Below, piece after piece: positions 11,227 through 21,961 of a stretch of 64,000 bases of DNA (positions are counted from its first letter, which is position 1; the number at the start of each line of letters is the position of its first letter). The DNA lies in contig OY829661.1 in NCBI GenBank assembly GCA_963691815.1, positions 25,566,158-25,630,157 of the forward strand. The letters are read 5' to 3'. The translations under genes were made by a program, and so were the position numbers. The DNA is from Echiichthys vipera (Eukaryota; Chordata; Actinopteri; Perciformes; Trachinidae). Below the pieces are notes generated by a model. It ran no database searches, was not told the DNA's origin, and saw nothing but the letters and a program-made list of their open reading frames with translations.

Positions 11227-11998
11227 TGTTTTCTGCCCACAATCATTCCACTGATCCTTTTATCATATTTAAAGTTTAGTTTCTTATTTTTATGATTGAC
11301 ATGTTCTCTACTCTGAAGGGTTGGTTCACCCAAATCACTTTTTTAAAAAATGTTATCCAACCATGCACATTTTGGTTTGAATATGTCCTGAGTTTGAGAT
11401 CCCTGCTTCTGATATTTCTGCAATCGTCTTAAAGAATAAGTCCTGTTTTACGGTGTGTTCTGCACACTGAGAGTATCTCTAGATCTCAAGAGAGAGTATT
11501 GATTTTCTTTCTTATATGGGTTGAAACCATGTTAATGAACCAAAACAGTTACGTTGTAAGCCGTAAAAAGCAAAACAATGAGCTCAAAGATGAAAATAAT
11601 AAATAAATCTGTTTAATTATGAGACAAAATCAGGGTTTAAAGTTTGGTTAAGTTAACAAGTAAAGGATTGTGGTTTGGGTTTAAATGTCTACTTTATATT
11701 AAGGTTAAGGTTAAGGTTAGCTTAGTGGTGATGCTTTAAAAAAAAACAATGCCTCTCTTTTGGAGATGGGAAACAAACATCTCCCATTTTGTATTGTTTT
11801 AGGACTTTGACTGCTTGAACGTTTAGGTTGCCTCACATTCGGTTGTTGCAGCCGATCCTGTCTCCATGGAATCCCAAGATTTGTCAAGGTCTTGCATGAA
11901 CTTAGGCATTAACTGTGAATGTTAAGGTTCGATGGTCATGTAGAGGCATTGAACTTGAATGGTTAAGGTTAGGCATTGAAATCTAATGCTAAAGGTTA
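11227..11998. other. Unassigned stretch
   Basis: The only feature of note is a short (TTAAGG)n-like run, AAGGTTAAGGTTAAGGTTAG, near 11701-11720. It is too short and imperfect to call an interstitial telomere. Confidence 0.4.
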
Positions 11999-12006
11999 GT
12001 ATAGGT

Positions 12007-12219
12007 CAGGGGTGGGCAATTCCGGTCCTGGAGACCCACTGTCCTGCATGTCTTAGGTGTCTCTCTGCTCTAACACACCTGATTCTAATGGTGTGCTTGT
12101 TATCAAGCAGCCGATGCTCGTCACAGTTTGATTATTGTTAGACTTAGGTGTGTTCGGGTAGAGAGAAACCTAAAACATGCAGGACAGTGGCTCTCCAGGA
12201 CCGGAATTGCCCACCCCTG
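12007..12219. mobile_element. hAT-type MITE with perfect 8-bp target duplication
   Basis: The 213-bp element has terminal inverted repeats CAGGGGTGGGCAATTCCGGT / ACCGGAATTGCCCACCCCTG, and the inverted similarity continues inward (CCACTGTCCTGCATGT versus ACATGCAGGACAGTGG). It is flanked by GTATAGGT at 11999-12006 and 12220-12227, a perfect 8-bp duplication diagnostic of the hAT superfamily. There is no coding capacity, so it was moved by a transposase made elsewhere. Confidence 0.96.
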
Positions 12220-12479
12220 GTATAGGTTGTCTGGAAGCAAGTCTTGTCAGAGTGGCACCTTGCTGACCAAGCTAACTAGCTAGCGTTATCATAAGCTGGT
12301 AACTTACGGGGAAACTGCAAATTTTCAACTCACTACATGCGGATTAACACTGGTAGTATCGGGAGCTCCTTGCTCACGCGCCGACAAAAGTCCACTGCAG
12401 GATTTGCGTCAGCCAGTTGAAAAATAGGTAAAGTTCCCATCTTTATCGTTTAGCTTAGTGCAGCACCGTTGAAACACTT

Positions 12480-12640
12480 GCATAATGATCCCCCCTAGCT
12501 CTGAGCTTTTGTCCAAATATGGTCACTTCTGGCTCCAAAATACCAAGATGGCCAAATGCAAATCTCCTGGCTTTAAAACGGTAGTCCACAGACCAACAGA
12601 GGAAGTCACAGTGGCTATTTTCGTTGTTTTATACAGTCGC
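12480..12640 (-). repeat. Fish repeat end of the TATAAAA..CTTCTGGCTCC type
   Basis: ATGGTCACTTCTGGCTCCAA, ACCAAGATGGCCAAATGC and TTTTATACAGTC are phrases that I recognise from a teleost repeat whose other strand begins GACTGTATAAAA. Family C copies begin with a similar GACTGAATAAAA, so the two may share a terminus. Class unknown. Confidence 0.5.
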
Positions 12641-13790
12641 TGCGCACTGCTGTTCTCCTTGGAAGGACAGTGTCGTGGGTTCAGGTTAATAAAAAGAGCA
12701 ATCGTTAAATGAATGTCTATGACAGGACATAAACTCTGGTCTCCCAAAATCTCCACCGCCATGACCTCCAAACCCTTATTTTCCACCTCGCTACACAACG
12801 GCACATTACAACCTGCATTGGCACGGAACGTTTGGCACGAAAACACTCGCCTCTCAAAGTATCCCAGTGAAGGGTGAGGATGTCTGGGATGAGACGGAGG
12901 CCGCAGCAGCAGCAGTTAAGCAGTGGTAACATTGACTGTGGATGATGATAAAGCTGTGTGACTGTGTCATAGCCACAGCCCTCGCTACTACCCGCTCTGC
13001 AGAGAAGTGGAGCGCTTAATATATTATCAGTGGACGGGACTGACACCGCCAAAAGACAGAGTGCCCAGTGCAGAGCTCTTGCAGCCCGGGACCTGAAACA
13101 TTCCTCCATATTTTTCGCCGGTTGTCAGGTCGTCTAATAAAGCGGGGCAAAATGGAGGGACGGCGCAGGAGCTGAGGGTGGATGAAGTATCTAGCACTGA
13201 TGTAATATGGCGTATAAATCTAATTTAATTACCCAGTGTGGGGACAGGCTGTAGAAGCCATGACTGGATTTATTGTGTCTTAACTTGGCATCTTAACGAC
13301 TTTGTGCTTTTAATATCATTACCCTGTAATTTATTCTTTTCCGTGCACACGCACAGACACTCTCACACACGCTGTACAGCCACAGTAGACAACACCCACA
13401 GTGCAGCCATAATCTTTTTAAGCAGGCCGCTTTATGGATCGTAGGACTCCTGAGCTATGACAGCTATTGACCCATAAACTCCCACTTTGGCTCATCCCGT
13501 GCTGTCCCTGTGCTGTATGTCATCCAGGTGATATCACTGATACAGGCTTCATTTAGCACTTTTTACATTTCAACACTGATACACTCAGTAAGCTCTACAT
13601 GTAGAGGGTAGTAGCACGTTACCACCAGTGTACAACAGGACCTGGTTTTTAAAGGACTCGGACAAAAGACTCTTTATCAAGACTTTTGTTTATAAGTTAT
13701 TTGGATGCTTTTTTTGAAAATGCAAACATGGGTATGAGCAATATAAAGAGGAAGATCTATTTACAGGTCTTGTGGAACAGGTCTTGTGAA
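12641..13790. other. Unassigned stretch
   Basis: Several open frames of 65-130 codons exist but none shows a domain, splice signals or coding-like composition. A CAGCAGCAGCAG tract is near 12904. Confidence 0.4.
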
Positions 13791-13791
13791 A

Positions 13792-14335
13792 TTCGACTAG
13801 CCTCGTGAGACCATCCTGATCCTGCGAGCTCCATTGTATTTTACTTGCAGATCAGTTTGGTAACTTGCCCAAGCGCCTGAACCAATCAGTGTTGGTTTTG
13901 AGGTGGGTTTAAGTGTGACGCAACGAGAAGCGACTGTTCAGCGTAAACAACATGTCGGCTTCCGCGGATGCCATGAGCGCAGCTATGGAGCAAGTCGCTC
14001 GCTAACACTTTTTGTTCTAGGATCCTTCGGTTGAATATTGACAGGGGACCTGAAAACTGGGCCTTTGATCCGTAAATTCACTTTAAACAAATGGAAAATA
14101 TCCTTTACCCACATGATGTTTAGTTTCTGAGCTTTGCCTTTGCGCTCTGTTCATACGTCATACCTTTCGTTGATCTGATTGGTTGATTTTGCCCGTATGT
14201 TGGTGATAGACAGATGGTTTATCCAATCAGCAACCAGGATTTTCACCTCTTCCCAAAATATCTCCAAACAAGAGTTCCCAGGTGGATATACTGAGAAAAT
14301 GAGAATCAATCTATCTGGCGGAGTCATGTTAGGAT
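13792..14335. mobile_element. Probable interspersed element (CTCGTGAGACCATCC ... GGCGGAGTCATG)
   Basis: The edges CTAGCCTCGTGAGACCATCC and AATCTATCTGGCGGAGTCAT, and internal phrases such as CAACCAGGATTTTCACCTCT and GAGTTCCCAGGTGGATATA, match my memory of a dispersed teleost repeat. A short frame at 13950 (M-S-A-S-A-D-A-M-S-A-A-M) may be a relic of coding sequence. No target duplication is visible. Confidence 0.45.
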
Positions 14336-14349
14336 ACTACTGCACCTGC

Positions 14350-14862
14350 GGATAAAATCTGAGTCGACTAAATCATACAGTTTTGATGACTTATCGATTC
14401 ATTGATTTAATCGAAGATTGACCTATGAGCTAAAAGAGATACAAATAAAAATCGACAGATCTGTAAAACTGAGTTTCTGGACAAAGCACACGTTTAAATC
14501 TTTTGTTTTCCAGAGATGTGCTCATAAGCTTCTTGTAAATGAGTCATTCACCATTTTAAAAAAGCATTAAAAAAAGAACCTACATAGAGCCGAGTCTGTT
14601 CATGCTATTATTACTGGCTATATATAGAGATATTGCAACTTGCAGTCGCTCATGGAGGAATTGTTGTGTCTCTTTAAATCATAAATAAGTCACAGAGTGT
14701 GGTTTATACCTACTCTATATTTTAAGTGTCTTAAGATAACTTTTGCTATCATTTGGCACTAAAATGAAAACTGAAGTGATCGACTAAAGAAATCTTTGCT
14801 GACTAAGACCAAAATGGCCGATAAGTCGTCTAATCGACTAAGAGAGGGCAGCGCTAGTGTAT
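14350..14862. repeat. Degenerate repeat with TCGACTAA ends, interrupted by a LINE-like 3' tail
   Basis: The left part has GAGTCGACTAAATC and TTATCGATTCATTGA; the right part has GACCAAAATGGCCGATAAGT and AATCGACTAAGAG. This is a common fish repeat. Between them, 14640-14775 reads CGCTCATGGAGGAATTGTTG, AATCATAAATAAGTCACAGA and AGATAACTTTTGCTATCATT, a copy of the AGATAACTTTTGTTATGATT tail family also seen at 25.6, 27.7 and 32.2 kb. Confidence 0.6.
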
Positions 14863-17160
14863 AAAGGCTGTGGTGCAAAAATCCGATATTCACTTGAGTC
14901 CGCGTCGGTTGGGTTTTAAAGACAAGTTTGAAAATGACAAGAAATCTGGGGTGTGGAGTTTAAAACAAGTGAACCTCACAAACCTCTGTAGCTTCTACTC
15001 ATCTCTGCGTGTGGCTGACTAAATTGAACCAACTACGAGCAAAACACTGCAAAATCTCCGGTTGGCAGACCAGTTGTGTTGTGGGAGCCAGGTTTAGACC
15101 AGGAAAAAAGAATCTCTGAAGTAAAAAAGACAATATCTTTGGTCGTGCTGCACCCATTGTTGTCCTTTTTACTTTTTTTAACAGTCCATTGTGAGTCCAA
15201 TAATGCTGTAGGAGTAGAGTGCTAAATAGGTGGATGTACTCTCATAATGAAACTCTTTAAAAGGTTTAATAAGATGCTAGTCTGATAAACAAACAGCATC
15301 TAAAAACAGTAACTGGCCAATCTCAGACCTCTACATTCCTGACTTTTATTTGTACGCCATGAACGCCTCCGAGGACAGACTGAAAGTGTGCACCATTACA
15401 CTTGTTCTCTGGGATTTCAGGAGTCAGATGCAGCCAGCAGGACGCTCTGATTGCTTATCAATTATCTTAATGGTTCTTTTACCTGGTTAAATAAAAGAAA
15501 GCTTCATAATCACACTTGTTCTGCTATAAATTGCGACGCTATCCCTGTCTCAAAACACTGTTTTCATACAATCTAGCCATGAAATTCAGTAGAAAACAGG
15601 CCTCTTCATCTCTGCAGAAGCACAAATTGATAGTGATTCACTAAAGGAAACTCTGCACCTTTGATTTTTCTTTTTTTTTTTACCCAACACTGCATCACTC
15701 TTTGTTTCCTCTCCCCCACCAATCATTCTGCATTCACGTTTCTTTCATTGCAGCTCGCCCTCCTGCTCCTCTTTATCTCATTGCATCTGTCTCCTCCCCT
15801 CTTACACTCTTCTCTCGTCCTTATTCCTTCGCCGGCCATCCCACGCCCTCCAGTTCAGCCTGTCGGCTTAAATCAAAAAGACAAAAAGGTGGAAAAATAG
15901 ACGGAAAGAATTAAGAAGAGATAGAAAATGAGGGATGGGAGAATGAAGGAGGGCAGCTTCACTCCTCCACTCTCTCCTCCTCCACCTCCCACCATGTCAA
16001 GCAAATAGTTTCCAGAGGCCCCTGTTCCACATTAGCTTAGCTCGCTATTCAGCTGAGCCATCAACTTAATGCAATCCCCTAAATGCCTGCTGTATGGCCT
16101 CACTGACAGTGACATATTTGTTTTGCAGCCCTCTGCAATGTGATGTCTGCCACCATACTCGAGATTTGATTAATGCCTCTCCTTTTGAGTCCTGTAATTG
16201 GCTCCAACTGCGCTGGCAAACAATCCCAAAGTCTCTCCTGCCTGCCATTGGTTGGCAAGGTGTTGGGAAACTAATGAGCCAAAAGTCTCATTTAACTGTA
16301 CTCACCAAAAGGCGACGTTAACGACAAACAACCAGTCAGTCAAAGCCATTTGTTCCACATTTAATTGACCGTTTGAGGTGATTGTCCAATCGTAGCTTAG
16401 CAACTGTAGCTAGGCAAGAGTTTGTCCCGATGCTGAAACGAGGGGGGTTTCTTTTTTTTTTAAACCTTTCACAAACTAAAAAAACACACAAGAGCACAAA
16501 CAAGAGCAAAAGTGTGAGAAATGAAAACAGATTGTGCAGAATTGCCCTTTTTATTTTTTCAGCCCCGTCCTTCAAACAGTCTGAGTGATGTCATGAATCA
16601 GCCGTGGTTATTGAAGACGTCCTTTTCTCATTTTAAAACCAATTAGCTGGAAGCATTAAAAAGTCATCTGGAGAAGCTCCTTTTCAACCAACTAACAGAG
16701 CTAACATTAGCTTAATTAGCCCGCTAGCTTCAGCTCATAACATGTGCTAGCTTCAGTTATGTCAGTGGGAGACACGAGAGGCATGGCGACAGGAACAAAA
16801 GGAGCTTTGGGGCTCCGTGAACAGTCAGACGGAGCTCATCAACTTACATTTATTCCGATTTATTCCAAATAAATCATGTTTGAGTTCAACAGCAGCTCAA
16901 TGTCCTCCCCCTGCACCGTCTTCTCCTCTCCGCGTGTTCGATCACCGAGGCTTAAGACCGGTGACAGAGACAAGGGATCACAACATCTGTCTCGTGGAGG
17001 AGAGAGGAAGGTGGGAAGGTGAAGTTGGAAAACTTGAGTCTAATGAGATTTGACCTCCCCGCCCCCCCGTGACCTTACCCCAGCGGTTCACATATGGTCG
17101 AAGGCAATAGACGACGGGGTCAGGAAGGGAATCGTTGACCCACATTAAAGGCAGGCAAGA
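14863..17160. other. Unassigned stretch with polypyrimidine tract and possible conserved non-coding DNA
   Basis: 15700-15830 is pyrimidine-rich. 16040-16260 lacks repeat hallmarks and has homeobox-type and CCAAT-like words (GATTTGATTAATGCC, CCTGTAATTGGCTCC, GCCATTGGTTGGC), making it a conserved non-coding candidate. No exon is supported. Confidence 0.4.
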
Positions 17161-17176
17161 GGGGGGGGGGGGGGGG
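17161..17176. repeat. Poly-G run
   Basis: Sixteen consecutive G within a purine-rich context (AAGAG..GAGAGGAGAGG). Confidence 0.95.
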
Positions 17177-17520
17177 AGAGGAGAGGCGAGAAAACGGGGG
17201 AATTGAATAGCTGGAAATGAGGATCGTCCTCATTCTTGTGCACTGGATTCATTTCTTCCCCCCACACATTTCCTTTAGTGCATTAATAAAAAAGCATGCG
17301 CATATGTTGAAGAGCAAAGATGGATCGCATCTAGCACGATTTATGAGGCTCTATCTTAAGACCCTGAGGCCGTGATAGGATTTATGCACAATTATGTTTT
17401 TCTGGTCTCTGGAGACGCCGTTTGTTTTTAACCAAAGGGAAACAAACTTTAGTTTGAAAGCTTTTCCAACTTCTAGCTCCCTGACTCTATTGCAATCACA
17501 CACCTACAATACATGTGATA

Positions 17521-17716
17521 CTCACACACACACACACACACACACGTACAGGACAATGCCCTGGACTGTTTTGCAGCATCGCTAATATGAGTCACATTCA
17601 CTCTCCTCACCGCTGCTGCTGCTTATAGAGTTGTATTAAGGTGACATATGACCTGGGACACACTAATGATTTATATCCTGTGTTTGCTGTAAACACAACA
17701 AGTGAGTCACCATAGT

Positions 17717-17747
<31 letters not shown>

Positions 17748-17749
17748 GG
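17521..17749. repeat. Two (CA)n microsatellites
   Basis: CA runs at about 17521-17546 and 17718-17749, separated by about 170 bp of unassigned sequence. Confidence 0.95.
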
Positions 17750-18488
17750 CTCTATCATATTTTACCCCATTAAAACACCAGCTGTCTGCATTCGTTACAC
17801 AGAATAGGACTATTCAGGGTGGGTGCATATAGTACTGTGGTAAAAACACCCATTTAAGTGTATTAAAGTCGTCAGTGATCAGAGAAACATCAGTCACTCT
17901 GCATTTCCTGTAGATTTGTAGCAAATAAGTCACAGTAGTTGTAGTAAAATATGCCAAAAAAGTCCGTTATCGCAGGTTTAACAAATGCAGACTTACTGGT
18001 TAGTTACTGTGCGAGAAGAGAGGTCGACCTATTTTGTTTGTTAAATCCATTAAAGAGGAGATTTCAGTTTCCTTCAACTCATGCGCGAGGGAACATATTT
18101 CCGCTTAGGGGTGCTGCACAGGATACATACGAGTGCGCTCACACGCTTTCCTCCTGCAACCGCCGCAAGTTCCTTAACTTTCTAACACTGCGGCAAAGTG
18201 AGCCGTCCTTTCCTTTACTTAACACACGTTACAAGCTGCTTTCAGCTCCTCGTCAAACGCTTGATTAAACATGAAGTATATTCGAAACAGTGATTGTTGT
18301 TGTGATGATTGGGACTTTGTTAAATGTGTCATCAATAGCGTGAATATCTCTAAAGAACCAGGTGTCACAGAGAGCTTTGACATGAAGCTGTAACATTTAG
18401 GAGAGAAGAAGAAAACGTCTCGACATGGAACAAAGTACAGAAACAGGGACATCATAGGTGTTAATATTCCCATGCTTTCAGATACTTC
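17750..18488. other. Unassigned stretch
   Basis: A 105-codon plus-strand open frame (17951-18268) shows no known domain and no clear splice context. I see nothing else. Confidence 0.4.
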
Positions 18489-18502
18489 ATGTTGAGCATG
18501 AG

Positions 18503-18989
18503 GGCAACACGGTGGAGTAGTGGTTAGCATTTCGGCAACAAAGGTCTGTCACCTTTTGTCAGAGTTAGGCATCACAACATGTTTCTGCTTGTCCGTGGTC
18601 CCAATCCAATCCATTTTATTTATAAAGCACAATTTTAAGTAGTGGTTAGCACTGTCCCCTCACAGCGAGAGGGTTCATGGTTCGAATCTCGGTTGGGGCC
18701 TTTCTGTGTGGAGTTTGCATGTTCTCCCCGTGTCTGCGTGGGTTTTCTCCGGGTTCTCCGGTTTCCTCCCACAGTCCAAAGACGTGCAGGTGTTCGGTTC
18801 ATTGATGACTCTAAATCACCCGTAGGTGTGAATGGTTGTCTGTCTCTGTTCGTCTCTATGTGCCCTGTGATAGACTGGCGTCCTGTCCAGGGTGGACCCC
18901 GCCTCACGCCCGATGTCAGCTGGGATGGGCTCCAGCCCCCCGCGACCACGACAGGGACAAGCGGTTGAAGATGAATGAATGAATGAATG
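18503..18989 (+). mobile_element. SINE-A copy split by a nested insertion
   Basis: The SINE begins GGCAACACGGTGGAGTAG, breaks off at 18529, and resumes at 18638 with AGTAGTGGTTAGCACTGTCC, running to a (TGAA) tail at 18989. The outer target duplication is ATGTTGAGCATGAG at 18489-18502 and ATGTTGAGAATGAA at 18990-19003 (12/14). The B-box-like GGTTCGAATCTC is intact after the interruption, but the A-box region is duplicated and split. Confidence 0.93.
18530..18637. mobile_element. 108-bp insertion nested in SINE-A
   Basis: The insertion is bounded by a perfect 14-bp duplication AGTAGTGGTTAGCA, at 18516-18529 and 18638-18651. Its right part reads AATCCATTTTATTTATAAAG, the kind of TTTTATTTATA..GC phrase found at the 3' ends of many fish LINEs and their SINEs. 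It must be younger than the host SINE. The source family is not identified. Confidence 0.9.
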
Positions 18990-19003
18990 ATGTTGAGAAT
19001 GAA

Positions 19004-19335
19004 GAATGCCCAATACTTTAAAGTGGATTATGGGTCATTTCAGCCCTAATCGCTGTTGAGTGAATCACATTCGTTTAAATGAAATGTTCCTAAAAATAAA
19101 ATTAAAAAGTCCTTAATTATCACTGAAATAACAAATAAAGAACATCCTCCAGTGAAAACACAACAGGGCAGCCGCTCCCCCGGCCTGCCCGGCAGCCGTG
19201 GTCAGCGCGTGGCCCTGCTGTCAAAACACGCCATGCATGTCAGCGCCGAGGTCAGGGCTGGGCGAAGAGGAACTGGCACTCCTCACCCTCTCTGGGCGGG
19301 GGAGGAAAGTGGGAGGTTTTGTGACTGACAGAACC

Positions 19336-19385
<50 letters not shown>

Positions 19386-20074
19386 GAGAGAGAGAGAGAG
19401 AGAGAGAGCCAGTCACAGAGCGGCCGGCCTTGGCCGCAGACAGACGGAGGGGAAGAACAACCACCGGCAGCTACGTTTTACTGGACTGTGAACGGAAAAT
19501 CTAAAGGTTACAGGAATATTTGGTCCTTGTTTCCCTTCACCACACACTCTTCTGTTACATGTAGAGAAAAACAGAGCGACCAAAGCAGCGGAGGAACTAT
19601 TCAGAGCCTTTCCTAAAGCTTAAGTACAACCACCACACTGTAAAATGACTCTACATTAAACTATATATTATTAATGTAAAAGCAGGATCATACCTTTGTA
19701 CTGTGGTGGGTTGTGTTGGAGCTCATTTTCAACTATTTGTATCGGCCGATGTATCGGTCTATCACTAAAGTTGGTATCGTACATTGTGTGATCACAACTA
19801 CCCAGAGCCCAAAGTGGCAGCTTCACAGTGTTTGTGAGGTCCGAACATCAACATTATTACAAATATATAACAATTATTACAATTACTAAAAAGTAAAATG
19901 CAGCAAATCTTCAAATTTGAGAAGTTGGATATCTTAAACAATCAATATAGTCGGCAATTAAATTTTTTTTATCAATCAATCAACGGAAAAATCGTTTCAA
20001 GTGTAATTGTATAAACTGTTTGGTGGTTTATTATCATGTTTTATAAGCTTTTTGTGTGGTTTGAGTGCAGAATC
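19004..20074. other. Mostly unassigned; GA microsatellite and traces of decayed repeats
   Basis: Around 19735-19790 the words TATCGGCCGATGTATCGG point to a decayed fish repeat. At 19890-20000 AATCTTCAAATTTGAGAAG and TCAATCAATCAACGG look like relics of the AATTAATCG-type element seen at 51.5 kb. No exon is supported. Confidence 0.4.
19338..19408. repeat. (GA)n microsatellite
   Basis: About 45 bp of GA, a GGTA interruption, then a further 20 bp of GA. Confidence 0.97.
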
Positions 20075-20085
20075 ATTTTAGATAC

Positions 20086-20747
20086 ATCTCATCTCATCTT
20101 CAGCCTCTTATCCGGGGTCGGGTCGTGGGGGCAGCAGCTTTAGCAGGGGACCCCAAACTTCCCTTTCCCGGGCCACATTAACCAGCTCTAACTGGGGGAT
20201 CCTGAGGCGTTCCCAGGCCAGTGTGGAGATCTAATCTCTCCACCTGGTCCTGGGTCTTCCCTGAGGCCTCCTCCCAGCTGGACGTGCCTGGAACACCTCC
20301 CTAGGGAGGCGCCCAGGGTTCATCCTTACCAGATGATCCTGAACCACCTCAACTGGCTCCTTTCAACGCAAAGGAGCAGCGGCTCTACTCCGAGTTCCTC
20401 ACGGATGCTGAACTTCTCCCCCTCTCTCTAAGGGAGACTCCAGCCCCCCTCCTGAGGAAACACATTTCGGCCGCTTGTACCCGCGACCTGGTTCTTTGGG
20501 TCCTGACCCAGCTTTCATGACCACAGGTGAGGGTAGGAACCAGGACTGAGCGGTAGATCCAGAGCTTTGCCTTCCTCAGCTCTCTTTTCGTCACAACGGT
20601 GCGGTAGAGCGACTGCAGCACCGCCCCCGCTGCTCTGATTCTCCGGCCAAACTCACGCTCCATCGTCCCCTCACTCGTGAACAAGATCCCGAGGTCCTTG
20701 AACTCCTTCACTTGGGGTCAGGACTCATTCCCTAACTGGAGTAAGCA
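20086..20747 (-). mobile_element. 5'-truncated LINE, copy 2, with 11-bp target duplication
   Basis: The minus strand encodes the C-terminal part of a LINE ORF2. The 5' part (20385-20711) reads F-K-D-L-G-I-L-F-T-S-E-G, L-R-K-A-K-L-W-I-Y-R-S-V-L-V-P-T-L and R-S-R-V-Q-A-A-E-M, all typical of the region after the polymerase domain. After a frame shift the C-terminus repeats the R-R-P-R-G-R-P-R-T-R-W-R-D, in-frame TAG and L-L-P-P-R-P-D-P-G-stop features of copy 1. The (GATGA)n tail lies at 20086-20100. ATTTTAGATAC flanks both sides (20075-20085 and 20748-20758). It is a dead 662-bp copy. Confidence 0.93.
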
Positions 20748-20758
20748 ATTTTAGATAC

Positions 20759-21430
20759 GTAAAAATTAAAATATTTCCGCCTGAGATGTAGAAGTGAAGA
20801 GGTAGAAAGTGGAAAAGTGAAAAGAAAAGACACAAATTGAGCACTGGAGTGGTTTTAAACACAGACACTGAAGCCAATTTTAGGAGGAAAACTATAAATA
20901 TACATTAACATTTTTGAGCTGGAATAAAAACAGACCTTTGGAAGAACGTTTGACATTATTTTACATTATAAACACAAAGTTTTACACTGTCAGCCGATTC
21001 TAAATCCACACTGAGAACGTAACGAATAAATAAAAAATAACAAAAATAGGTAAATAAACATCATGTTCAGGATCAGTCAACTGGGAACTATTTAAATAAA
21101 TGAAAAATTAAAATTAGAGCTAAACGACACCATTTCAAAATCTCCCGGATCAGTGTGTTTTTTAATATGTTCCTTAAAAAAAAGCATTTTTACATCACGA
21201 AATTACAAAAAACACAATAAAGGTAAAAAGATGAAGTATCAAAAGGATGGAAATAGTCCAGAAAAGCACCTCGGATTTGTGTTTTTAGTACAATACTCGA
21301 GTAAATGTACTCGGTTACTTTGCACCACTGCACAAAAGCAAAAGACCTCCAGATGGTCGGGATGGAAAAACACAAAAAAGAAAATAGACAGAACCTTTTT
21401 AAAATAAGCTGTAGGAGATGTGTGTTTTCT

Positions 21431-21462
<32 letters not shown>

Positions 21463-21961
21463 TGAAAGTGATTTATGGGGCCTGTCTGCCGCTGCCAGCA
21501 GTTTGTCTCTTCTAGCATGGAGGATGAATGGCCCACTGTCAGACCTGCCTCCACCTCTCCGACTGGTCTCTCTCTCAAATTACCTTTCTTCTCCCTCTCC
21601 GTCCTCCCCTCTCTTTGCTCTCCTATCGCCCGACACGCTCTTCCTCTTCATGCACCTTGTCATCCTCACTTCCTCTTACCTCTCCTCCCCATGCTCACTT
21701 AGTTGATTTGATCCTTGTTTTTCGTGACCCCCGCCTCGCCCATCTGTTACGTCTTGGCGGTGGATCTGAGACGTGCCTCGACCCAGATCCTCCACCTCTG
21801 ATGTCACGGACACCTCATTCGTCGAACGTGCCCGTATCTGCTTTCTGCTTTATTCTGTCTGATGTTTCACCGGCTGTGCGTACATGAAATACCAAAATAA
21901 CAATGTGTGAACTACAAAAGGACACTGACCCTGCCCTCTTTTGGATGTACAGCATATTGTA
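20759..21961. other. Unassigned AT-rich stretch with (TG)n and a pyrimidine tract
   Basis: A TG run lies at 21434-21462. The part at 21280-21330 (CTCGAGTAAATGTACTCGGT, ACTTTGCACCACTGCAC) is a scrap of the TACTTAAGTA-type fish repeat. 21540-21710 is pyrimidine-rich on the plus strand and gives spurious open frames. Confidence 0.45.

Noticed and set aside
11701..11722. Interstitial telomere-like run
   Set aside because: The unit is TTAAGG, not TTAGGG, and there are only three units.
12717..13109. 130-codon minus-strand open frame
   Set aside because: Cys- and Arg-rich without any pattern, contains a CAG tract, and no splice or start support.
18635..18968. Apparently conserved protein of about 105-115 residues (C-P-V-I-D-W-R-P-V-Q-G-G-P) present in many places
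   Set aside because: It coincides exactly with SINE-A copies, on either strand depending on orientation. Sequence conservation reflects the young age of the SINE, not protein coding.
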